Source: JAXGPP01 sp964436865 (GTDB lineage Bacteria; Planctomycetota; Planctomycetia; Pirellulales; Thermoguttaceae). Taken from it: a stretch of DNA of 7,762 nucleotides. The DNA is taken from contig CAYTFK010000329.1 of the NCBI GenBank assembly GCA_964436865.1, forward strand, positions 1-7,762, in the 5' to 3' direction. Below the pieces are notes generated by a model that was not told the origin of the DNA, did no database searches, and was given only the letters and a program-made list of their open reading frames with translations. This document shows positions 1 through 5,785 of the stretch, in pieces; the stretch's first letter is position 1, and every line of letters starts with the position of its first letter. Both the position numbers and the translations under genes were made by a program.

Positions 1-44
1 GCTCGACAAGCTGGGGGTCACTGGTTCGAGCCCAGTATCGCCCA
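1..44 (+). tRNA. tRNA-Val(GAC), 3' part only (5' end outside window)
   Basis: This is the 3' half of a tRNA cut by the window edge. Bases 20-24 (ACTGG) pair with 32-36 (CCAGT) around the T loop TTCGAGC at 25-31. Bases 37-43 (ATCGCCC) are the 3' acceptor strand and A44 is the discriminator. Bases 15-19 are the variable loop, 10-14 the 3' anticodon-stem strand, and 3-9 (TCGACAA) the anticodon loop with GAC at 5-7. The acceptor and T-arm sequence closely resembles bacterial tRNA-Val(GAC). CCA is not encoded: CTG follows the discriminator, so CCA would be added enzymatically. Position 33 appears as C where U is almost universal. The isotype is inferred from the anticodon and from resemblance; the missing 5' half prevents a full fold. 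Confidence 0.88.
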
Positions 45-52
45 CTGAACAA

Positions 53-90
53 AGCCCGTTGACAGCCGTTGTCAGCGGGCTCTTTTTGTT
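53..90 (+). terminator. Rho-independent terminator after tRNA-Val
   Basis: Bases 53-64 (AGCCCGTTGACA) pair with 70-81 (TGTCAGCGGGCT), a 12-base stem with one G-T wobble and a 5-base loop at 65-69. A T5 run follows at 83-87. The hairpin starts nine bases after the tRNA discriminator, which is a classic intrinsic terminator for the tRNA transcript. Confidence 0.9.
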
Positions 91-104
91 GACTGGCAAA
101 GCAC

Positions 105-572
105 TTACGGCGAACGGAAAACATTAGTTTGTCGGTCGCGTTTTCCGGCCGACTTGCCAGGAATTGACCCCGATTTGCACGGTTTGCCGGTAGCTTGCAC
201 AAGCAGCGGTACAAGCGGCGAAGCCTGCAAATCGTCCGTCCCCGTTCGACTTACGGCGTTTGCTGCCGTTTGGGCACCATCGGCGACGGTGCGAATTCCA
301 GAGCGAACCTTGTCGGCGCGTTTCTCCAGTTCAGCCAGCACGGATTCCGCGGCGGCTTTATCCCGGCAGCCGGTCGCCACCTTGCACAGCACCCCCCCCC
401 GCCGTCACGATACGGCGTCGTGGAGGTGCCGGCTTGCACGGTGATACGGTCCCCGGCGCGGTTCGCGTTTTCCCCTCGGCGTCCACTGGGCGAACCGCTT
501 TCCCTTGCGGACGATAAGCCGAGCGTCTGGCGGCAGCGCCTTGGAAAACGATTCGCGTTAGACGGTCCCCAT
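105..572 (-). pseudogene. Decayed tyrosine-type integrase (N-terminal remnant)
   Basis: This is the remains of a phage-type integrase reading toward the tRNA. Translation from the ATG at 570-572 gives MGTV, then a TAA stop (558-560), then RESFSKALPPDARL and RKGKRFAQWTPRG in the same frame. The reading continues only after a frame change near the T4/C4 run at 468-475 (GDRITVQAGT, PYRDGGGG). It changes frame again at a C9 run (392-400), giving KVATGCRDKAAAESVLAELE and KRADKVRSGI. From memory, this order of blocks matches the N-terminal arm of integrases common in Gemmata-like planctomycetes, which are roughly 400 residues long. Here only about 155 codons remain, and the R...HxxR...Y catalytic domain is absent. 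The last 60 or so codons may be the original C-terminal tail joined by an internal deletion; that is inference. Either indel alone could be a sequencing error in a homopolymer, but the lost catalytic domain could not. Confidence 0.62.
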
Positions 573-609
573 CGGTTCGCCTTCCGGTTTGCCCGCATCG
601 GTGCCGGGT

Positions 610-954
610 CTACCCCTTCGCCTTTCGTTTGCTCGCTGGACGTCGGGTCGGCGGCGACGTTGGCTTCGGCGTCGCCTTCGTCTTCGGCTTCTTCTTCCGC
701 TTCGCCAGCATCGGCCGCGCCCGGTCTTCCGGGGTAGGTTTTGGCGGCACGGCGTCCGGGTCCGGCACCAGGTGCAACCCAAAATAGGCGGCGAGTCGGT
801 CGGCATGGTCAAGCCGCACCGACATAACTCCCATAGCAAAGCGCCGAAGGTTGTTGTACGGCACCCCCGAGTCTACGGATACCCGGTAGAAGGTCAGTCC
901 GCTTTGATTGATTGCCGTTCTCAGCATCTCAGAAATAGTCGGTTTGTTTTTCAT
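610..954 (-). CDS. Small HTH (XRE/Cro-like) DNA-binding protein with basic tail
   Basis: This 114-residue protein starts at the ATG at 952-954 (MKNKPTISEM). An in-frame TTG ten codons upstream is possible but less likely. Residues 6-62 look like a compact helix-turn-helix domain: a first helix ISEMLRTAINQSG, then YRVSVDSGVPYNNLRRFAMG as the likely turn and recognition helix, then LDHADRLAAYFGLHL. The tail from about residue 68 is rich in Pro, Lys and Arg (KRKKKPKTK and similar), which suits nonspecific DNA contact. The domain resembles small XRE-type proteins that accompany integrases in planctomycete genomes, so a role as repressor or directionality factor of the element is inferred. It ends 37 bases before the integrase remnant's ATG on the same strand, suggesting an old operon. 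It is the only intact reading frame in the module. No strong ribosome-binding site is visible. Confidence 0.72.
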   Translation of the reverse strand: MKNKPTISEMLRTAINQSGLTFYRVSVDSGVPYNNLRRFAMGVMSVRLDHADRLAAYFGLHLVPDPDAVPPKPTPEDRARPMLAKRKKKPKTKATPKPTSPPTRRPASKRKAKG

Positions 955-993
955 GATGCCATTATTGGCGATAGCCAGATTCAAGTCAATAGG

Positions 994-1257
994 TCAGCCG
1001 GTCCCGTCCTGGTCGATGCCGAGCCGGCGTAACACGGCCGTCGCTTCGGCTTTGCTGGTCGTGTTGGGGGTGAGTTCGTCGAGCACGTCGGCGACCATCC
1101 GAGCTCGTTCGGTTGATCTGCCGGCTTGATGCGGCGCGTGCTGGTTTGGCTGCGGCTCTGGTCGGCGAGGCCAAATCGCAACATTCCCTCGATGGGCCGA
1201 AGGAAATCGTACAGTGGGCCACGATCGTCGGAGAATTGACCGGAGAAACAGCGTCAG
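994..1257 (-). pseudogene. Broken small gene of the integration module, function unknown
   Basis: I do not recognise a named family. On the minus strand one frame reads FSGQFSDDRGPLYDFLRPI, then EGMLRFGLADQSRSQ and so on to NEL. A different frame continues from about base 1101 as RMVADVLDELTPNTTSKAEA and then TAVLRRLGIDQDGTG, ending at TGA (994-996). Each segment looks like real coding sequence, and they join into one protein of about 85-90 residues if a base was lost near 1101-1106. The 5' end is also damaged: a TGA sits just before FSGQ, and one surplus T in the run at 1246-1248 would explain it, since removing it gives (C/A)TG-ACG-CTG-TTC. No sound start codon remains. The gene ends 39 bases before the HTH gene's ATG on the same strand, so it was probably the first gene of the HTH-integrase group. 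Confidence 0.45.
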
Positions 1258-1278
1258 ATTGGGGCGGAAAGAGCGGGA

Positions 1279-1289
1279 CAGAATCGCCC
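1279..1289. repeat. Possible attachment-site remnant matching the tRNA 3' end
   Basis: CAGAATCGCCC here matches CAGTATCGCCC at 33-43 in the tRNA (10 of 11 bases), in the same orientation. The two copies bracket the decayed integration module (105-1257), which is what attL and attR remnants would do. The match is short and chance is not excluded. Confidence 0.18.
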
Positions 1290-1299
1290 GTGCGGGCGA
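1284..1299. repeat. Short perfect inverted repeat (hairpin)
   Basis: TCGCCCG (1284-1290) is followed by TG and by its exact reverse complement CGGGCGA (1293-1299). As RNA this would give about six GC-rich pairs around a four-base loop. On the minus strand it lies between the GH29-like gene and the decayed module and is followed by TTCTGT, a poor U-tract. It could therefore be a weak terminator, an operator, or chance in GC-rich DNA. Confidence 0.4.
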
Positions 1300-1453
1300 G
1301 GTGTCGAGATGTCTGAAGCGTTGCACTTGAAGACGATTTTCAACCTGACTCCGACGGCTCGATCGACAATTCGTCCAAGAGGCGGCCGCGGCCAGCCGCC
1401 CCGTTCCTTCTCCACGTACGTCATCAAGGCCAACACGATGTCCTCAAGGTAGC

Positions 1454-2941
1454 CTACTCGTAGACCTCCAGTTCCGCGACGGACATCTGGCCGCCAAGCT
1501 GGTCGGGACCGTCGGGCTTGATGGAGAGCACGCGGAGGTAGCGCGTCGGCGTGGGCTCGAAGGTCGCCTCGAAGGGCGTGCCGTCGTGCCCCTCCTTCTC
1601 GGCGACCGTCTTCCACGTCTGCCCGTCCACCGAAACGCGGATCTCCAAGTGCGTGGAGTACTGCCCGCCGAACGTCACCTTCACCCGCTTCAGCGGCACG
1701 GTATCCACCAGATCCACTTCGTACGTCCAGGGCCACTCGTATGCGCCCTGCGCTGCCGTGTCCGGGTTTCCGTCCACGCCGCGTCTGGCAAAGGAAATGC
1801 CGCCGGACGCGACAAGCTCACGGGCCCCATCCAGACTGAGCAGCTTTGCCTGTTTGCCGAACGCGAGGTTGCCGGGCGGAACGGGCGGCCTGGCTTGCGC
1901 TGATCGCATCGCCGAGATGGCCGCCTTCATCAGTTCGATCTGCGACCGATCCAGCGAGCCGTCGCGGAAGAGCATGGCGTCCATGGAGACCACGCCGCCG
2001 CGCCGGTGGACTTCGGCCAGGTAGTCTCCCAACTCCGCCTTCGTGTAGGCGCAACCGGGCTGCGCCCAGGCTCCTGGCCCGAAGTTCGTCGCCGACGACA
2101 AGTACGAGAGGATGTGCCACTGCTCGCCGTCGATCCACCGCTGGGAGGGCACGTCGAAGAAACGGTTCTGCTCGCCGGCAGTGAAGTCTGCATGGCGGGT
2201 GTAGGGGAGCACCCTGGGATCCACGCCCCGGTTCAGGGCGATGATGCGTTTCGGATTGCCCGCCTTGAGCGCCTTCGCCATGATCCCGAGCGTCTCGTCA
2301 GTGTAGCCGATGAACGGGTAGATGCCGTCTACCCAGTAGCCGGCCACCGTGTCGCCGTACCGGAGTCCGTACTCCTCTACCACGCTCGCCCACTTGCCCA
2401 CAAACTCGGCGGTGACCGGATCCGTGAATCCGAACGCGGGCCCGGCCTGTGGATCCGCTCGCGGCCCGTCACCCGTGAAATACAGCATCAGGGGAATGCC
2501 TCGCTTGCTGAGCGACTCGTGCAGATCCAGCACCAGGTCGCGGGTCGCGCAGGCCTCGCCGGGCTTGTAGCCCGTGATCCGATCGTAGGTGGCGTTGGGC
2601 GCGATCATGTGGCGCGTCACCTGCATGATGGTGAAGATGACGTAGCCAGCCCCGACCTCCTTCATCGTCGCGGCGAACTTCTCCGTATCGAACTCGCGCA
2701 CGCACTGGTCCCAGCTCGTCTCCTTGCCCAGGCTGTGGAGCTGGCCCTTGTCGTTCTGCAGGCCGTTCAGGTAGTGCACAAACACCCCCGCTCCGGCCTT
2801 GAGGAACCAGTCGGTGTTGGTGTCAGGCGGCTCCTGCGCGGCGCTTGCGCCAGCCGCGGACAGTACCCACGCCAACAGCCATGCCAGCAGTTGTCGGGTC
2901 CGGGAAGTTCGGGGCTTGAAGTCGGGTCGGTGGTGAGTCAT
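1454..2941 (-). CDS. Divergent GH29-like (alpha-L-fucosidase-type) glycosidase with C-terminal F5/8 type C domain
   Basis: This 495-residue protein has a Sec-type signal peptide: a basic start, then a hydrophobic LLAWLLAWVLSAAGASAAQ with likely cleavage near residue 35. The catalytic part (about 43-350) follows the GH29 plan: WFLKAGAGVFVHYL (45-58) for the usual W...G(I/L)FIHWG, GAGYVIFT (97-104), a TRDLVLDL stretch (133-140), LMLYF (151-155), and YWVDG (202-206) with D205 as the expected nucleophile. E257 in TAGEQNRFF is a candidate acid/base. The usual KHHDG stretch is missing, reading MQVTR at 106-110, so fucose specificity is doubtful. Residues about 356-495 (NLAFGKQAKL..., VDGNPDTAA..., TYEVDLVD..., SVAELEVYE) resemble an F5/8 type C carbohydrate-binding domain. 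It is probably secreted or periplasmic. It is the last gene of the likely three-gene operon, 98 bases after the dehydrogenase. The fold is fairly secure; the substrate is unknown. Confidence 0.78.
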   Translation of the reverse strand: MTHHRPDFKPRTSRTRQLLAWLLAWVLSAAGASAAQEPPDTNTDWFLKAGAGVFVHYLNGLQNDKGQLHSLGKETSWDQCVREFDTEKFAATMKEVGAGYVIFTIMQVTRHMIAPNATYDRITGYKPGEACATRDLVLDLHESLSKRGIPLMLYFTGDGPRADPQAGPAFGFTDPVTAEFVGKWASVVEEYGLRYGDTVAGYWVDGIYPFIGYTDETLGIMAKALKAGNPKRIIALNRGVDPRVLPYTRHADFTAGEQNRFFDVPSQRWIDGEQWHILSYLSSATNFGPGAWAQPGCAYTKAELGDYLAEVHRRGGVVSMDAMLFRDGSLDRSQIELMKAAISAMRSAQARPPVPPGNLAFGKQAKLLSLDGARELVASGGISFARRGVDGNPDTAAQGAYEWPWTYEVDLVDTVPLKRVKVTFGGQYSTHLEIRVSVDGQTWKTVAEKEGHDGTPFEATFEPTPTRYLRVLSIKPDGPDQLGGQMSVAELEVYE

Positions 2942-2945
2942 TCAA

Positions 2946-2952
2946 TCCTCTC
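2946..2952 (-). promoter_or_regulatory. Shine-Dalgarno of the GH29-like gene
   Basis: On the minus strand GAGAGGA lies four bases before the ATG at 2939-2941. The Sec-type signal begins directly after that ATG, which supports this start. Confidence 0.6.
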
Positions 2953-3039
2953 ATGGGCGAGGCAGGGCTTCGGCCTCTGGCGGCTCGCGGTTGTCGGCGG
3001 ACAAGGCGACGACTCGGCGCGCCATACGCACGCAAAACG

Positions 3040-4479
3040 CTAGCTCAGAATGCCATCCCAACCTTTCCGGTACGGGCGCCGGATGAACTGGTCGGCTTCC
3101 GGCGCATTGCGGGCGCGCAGATTGACGTAGTCCCATTCGAGCTTCTTTCCGGTCCGGTAGGCTACGTTGCCGAGGTGGTTCGACTCGGTGACCCAGCCGG
3201 AATAGAGGAAGTTCGAACCTGGCGCCGGCCCTTCGCCTTTGCAGGCCTGGATCCATTCAATGTAGTGGCCTGGGGAACGCGCGAGAGTCTCCGGCGGCAT
3301 CGGGTAGTCCTTGAACTTCTCCTCGGGCAGCAACCGCACACCGCTCCGCCCGCCGCTGTAGAGCATGCCCTCGTCGCCGACGAACAACTGGGCGCGGTCG
3401 CTCATCGTACTCGGGTCGAATTGCGGCGGCCGGCCCTCCCCCTGGTACCAGACGAGCTTCAGCGGCGGAGCCGAGCCGCGGGCCGGGAACTCGTAGGTTA
3501 CGGTCATCGTGGCCGGCGCCAGTTCCGGGTGGGCCGGGCCCATCGGCGACACGGCCTCGATGGTCAGGGGCTGGCGGATATCCAGCGTCTGAAACACGGC
3601 ATCGTTGTCATGGCCGCCGAGGTCGCTCATGGTGCCATTGCCGAAGTCCCACCAGCGGTACCAGCGCGGTCCGGGCAGGTACGTCGCATGGAACGGCCGC
3701 ATCGGCGCAGGCCCGATCCACAGGTCCCAGTCGATGTTCGGCGGAACTGGCATTTCCTCCTTGAACCGATCGGTAATCTGAACGCCGTTGTAGAAGCCGT
3801 GCGGCTTATCGTACTTCTCCGCTGAGGCGGCGTTCTGCAGGCCCCAGGCGCGCCCCGCCCACACGTGCACCTCGCGGACCGGTCCGATGGCTCCGGCCAT
3901 GATCAGTTCTTTGATCTGGCGCCGAACCGGCGAGGCATGGCCCTGGTTGCCGGTCTGCGTGGCGAGCTCCGGGTGTTTCGCGGCGGTCTCGCGGATCAGC
4001 CTCGCCTCCCACACATCGTGGGTGAGAGGCTTCTCGCAGTAGACGTGTTTGCCGTGCGTCAGCGCCAGATAGGTCGCCAGCGCATGGGTATGCTCGGTGG
4101 TGCTGACCATCACGGCGTCGAAATCTCGCGGGCTGTCGAACACCCGGCGAAAATCATTGTACGTTTTCGCTTTGGGGAATCGCCGGGCCGCGGCGTCCAC
4201 GGCATCCTGGTTGACATCGCAGAGGACCGTAATGTTCTCCGCCGGGATACCCGTCGGAGGGCCTGCCTGGGCACCTCTCTCGCGGCTGCCGTCGCCGTTC
4301 ATGTTCGCATTGGCGCGTCCTCCGCAGGCGATCATCGCGATATTCAACTTGTTGTTGAGATTCTGGCCCCGCAGAAAGGCCGGCGCAGCCATGACGACGC
4401 CGGCAGCCAGCGCGCCGCCGACCAGTTCCCGCCGGGTGATCCGACCGCCGCGCGTGTGCTTGATGGGGTTCTTCTTCAT
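3040..4479 (-). CDS. Tat-exported Gfo/Idh/MocA-family oxidoreductase
   Basis: This 479-residue NAD(P)-dependent dehydrogenase begins with a Tat signal: the twin arginine ITRRELVGG (14-22) and a small-residue hydrophobic stretch to about residue 38. The Rossmann domain follows: LNIAMIACGGRANAN (45-59), the acidic end of the second strand at ITVLCDVN (83-90), VMVSTTEHTHA (123-133), and the family signature YCEKP (147-151) with K150. The C-terminal domain has LWIGPAP (253-259), WYRWWDFGNG (273-282) and SDLGGHDND (285-293); D286 and H290 are candidate catalytic residues. The length suits the long Gfo/Idh/MocA proteins that are abundant in Planctomycetota and relatives. Tat export implies folding with cofactor in the cytoplasm, as in glucose-fructose oxidoreductase. 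Flanking glycosidases suggest a sugar or glycoside substrate, possibly oxidation at a ring carbon; the exact reaction cannot be read from sequence. It lacks features that would place it in GH109. Confidence 0.88.
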   Translation of the reverse strand: MKKNPIKHTRGGRITRRELVGGALAAGVVMAAPAFLRGQNLNNKLNIAMIACGGRANANMNGDGSRERGAQAGPPTGIPAENITVLCDVNQDAVDAAARRFPKAKTYNDFRRVFDSPRDFDAVMVSTTEHTHALATYLALTHGKHVYCEKPLTHDVWEARLIRETAAKHPELATQTGNQGHASPVRRQIKELIMAGAIGPVREVHVWAGRAWGLQNAASAEKYDKPHGFYNGVQITDRFKEEMPVPPNIDWDLWIGPAPMRPFHATYLPGPRWYRWWDFGNGTMSDLGGHDNDAVFQTLDIRQPLTIEAVSPMGPAHPELAPATMTVTYEFPARGSAPPLKLVWYQGEGRPPQFDPSTMSDRAQLFVGDEGMLYSGGRSGVRLLPEEKFKDYPMPPETLARSPGHYIEWIQACKGEGPAPGSNFLYSGWVTESNHLGNVAYRTGKKLEWDYVNLRARNAPEADQFIRRPYRKGWDGILS

Positions 4480-4485
4480 CGCGTG

Positions 4486-4491
4486 CTCCTC
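4486..4491 (-). promoter_or_regulatory. Shine-Dalgarno of the Gfo/Idh/MocA gene
   Basis: On the minus strand GAGGAG lies six bases before the ATG at 4477-4479. This fixes the start that yields the complete Tat signal. Confidence 0.75.
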
Positions 4492-4560
4492 GGTTTACCA
4501 GTGAAACAGCGTACCCGCCGTCGGCTGCCCTCGCCACAGTGTAGTGTGCCAAGCTCCCGC

Positions 4561-5712
4561 TCAATACTTCTGGAGCAACGCCAGGAGATTCCGGTCGAGC
4601 TTGTGGCCGTGCCAATCCTCGTACTCGATATCGGTGCGGCCGGAATCCAGGATGCCGAAGCCGCCGCGGAAGTTCCAGAGGGCATAGCCGATCCCGTGCC
4701 CTTTGAGAATGTCCATCACGTCGTCCATCCAGCCCATGAAAACCTTGTAAGGAGTGCGGTTGAAAGCCCCGCCCTCCCCGCAGTGGACGCCGATCCCTTG
4801 GCGCGCCAGCTCCGCCCACGGGGCGTACATTCTCTCCAGCCCGGCGCGGTCGAGCTTAATCGAGCCGTCCTTGTTTTTCAGCGGCCAGGTGGGCTCCGGG
4901 AAAGACGAGTTGCGATCCACCCAGCTTGCCCGGAAGTGGCTGATCTCCGCGGGGCGGTAGGCATGGACGCTCTGGGCCACTTTGGTCGGTATCATCTCCT
5001 TCACAACTTCGTTGCCCACGCTCAACCCGTCGATGATCACCAGTCGGTCGGGGCTCGTCGCGCGGATTTTCTCGGTGGCCCGCGTCATCACGCGGCGGTA
5101 GTCCTCGCGCGTCATGTGTCCTTCGCGCGGGCTGGGAGCCTCATTGACCAGGTTGAAGCTCAGGTCCTTCGCCGGCACGCCCTTGTAGCGCTTCGCAAAG
5201 ACGTTCCAGTGGTGAACGAACGCGTCTTCGGCCTGCTTGTCCTTCCAGAGCACGAGCGGCTCGCGCTCGGGATCGTTGATGCAATAGCCGGGCGCGCGGT
5301 GGAAGTTGAGGCTCACGTGGATCGAGTACTTTTGCCCCAACTCGACGGCGCGATCGACCTTCTCCAGCGTGCTCTCGTTGATCTTCAGCATGTCGTCCGG
5401 CCGAAGCTTCCGCGTCTGGCGCCAGTCGGAATCGATCCACAGCCAGTAGTCCATCGGCAGACGCACGAAATCGAAGCCCCAGTCGCGGATCCACTTGAAG
5501 TCGTCCTCCGGGATGTTGCCGCTGCTCTCGTCGCCGCGGCTGAATGCCTGGAAGAAATTGAGCAGGTTGAAACCTCGCCAGCGGGGGATGGCCGTCTGCG
5601 CCGGGTTCGGCGTCTCGGCTTCAGCCGCACGGAGCACACCGGGCAGCGCGGCGGTAGCGGCCGCAGCGCCCAAGGCGTTGAGGAACGTCCGACGATTGGT
5701 TAGCGAGGTCAT
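4561..5712 (-). CDS. Tat-exported GH5-family glycoside hydrolase (endoglucanase-like)
   Basis: This 383-residue enzyme begins with a Tat signal (NRRTFLNALG at 6-15, then an Ala-rich core, likely cleaved near residues 29-31). The mature part has the GH5 (clan GH-A) layout: RGFNLLNFF (46-54), FDFVRLPMDYW (80-90, conserved Arg84), SLNFHRAPG (134-142, His138), the acid/base motif NLVNEAP (187-193, Glu191), SVHAYRP (248-254, His250 and Tyr252), the nucleophile in VHCGEGGAF (309-317, Glu313) and ALWNFRGGFG (344-353, Trp346). All expected catalytic positions are present, so it should be an active retaining beta-glycosidase. The substrate could be beta-glucan, mannan or another glycan, since GH5 subfamilies differ. 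It is followed by the dehydrogenase after 81 bases on the same strand and preceded by the WD40 gene after 73 bases. No carbohydrate-binding module is attached. Confidence 0.9.
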   Translation of the reverse strand: MTSLTNRRTFLNALGAAAATAALPGVLRAAEAETPNPAQTAIPRWRGFNLLNFFQAFSRGDESSGNIPEDDFKWIRDWGFDFVRLPMDYWLWIDSDWRQTRKLRPDDMLKINESTLEKVDRAVELGQKYSIHVSLNFHRAPGYCINDPEREPLVLWKDKQAEDAFVHHWNVFAKRYKGVPAKDLSFNLVNEAPSPREGHMTREDYRRVMTRATEKIRATSPDRLVIIDGLSVGNEVVKEMIPTKVAQSVHAYRPAEISHFRASWVDRNSSFPEPTWPLKNKDGSIKLDRAGLERMYAPWAELARQGIGVHCGEGGAFNRTPYKVFMGWMDDVMDILKGHGIGYALWNFRGGFGILDSGRTDIEYEDWHGHKLDRNLLALLQKY

Positions 5713-5718
5713 GTGTTG

Positions 5719-5724
5719 TCCTTT
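5719..5724 (-). promoter_or_regulatory. Shine-Dalgarno of the GH5 gene
   Basis: On the minus strand AAAGGA lies six bases before the ATG at 5710-5712. The twin-arginine signal starts a few codons later, which supports this start. Confidence 0.7.
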
Positions 5725-5785
5725 CTCGAGTTGTGTGTATTCTCATCTGCACGATGCCGCGGCTTCTGAAAAGCCCAGGCACCGG

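Noticed and set aside
195..737. Plus-strand open frame across the integration module
   Set aside because: The translation is Arg/Ser/Ala-rich without motifs, whereas the minus strand gives recognisable integrase and HTH blocks over the same bases.
1381..1400. GC-rich inverted repeat (GGCGGC...GCCGCC) after the GH29-like gene as a terminator
   Set aside because: The stem is short, the loop is eight bases and no U-tract follows in either direction; it is expected by chance at this GC content.
2006..3825. Two long plus-strand open frames (345 and 290 codons)
   Set aside because: Same reason: antisense to the GH29-like and dehydrogenase genes, with no recognisable motif.
3040..4479. GH109 (NAD-dependent alpha-N-acetylgalactosaminidase) identity for the dehydrogenase
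   Set aside because: The EKP signature and the layout of the C-terminal domain fit ordinary long Gfo/Idh/MocA dehydrogenases better than GH109.
3865..5703. A 612-codon open frame on the plus strand opposite the GH5 and dehydrogenase genes
   Set aside because: It is fully antisense to two genes with clear catalytic motifs and has low-complexity, Arg/Val/Ala-rich composition typical of the mirror frame of GC-rich genes. No domain is recognisable.
1454..5712. A Bacteroidetes-type polysaccharide utilisation locus
   Set aside because: No SusC- or SusD-like gene, transporter or hybrid regulator is present in the window.
5761..5775. Hairpin GGCTT-CTGAA-AAGCC after the WD40 gene as a terminator
   Set aside because: The stem is only five pairs and no T-run follows on the minus strand.
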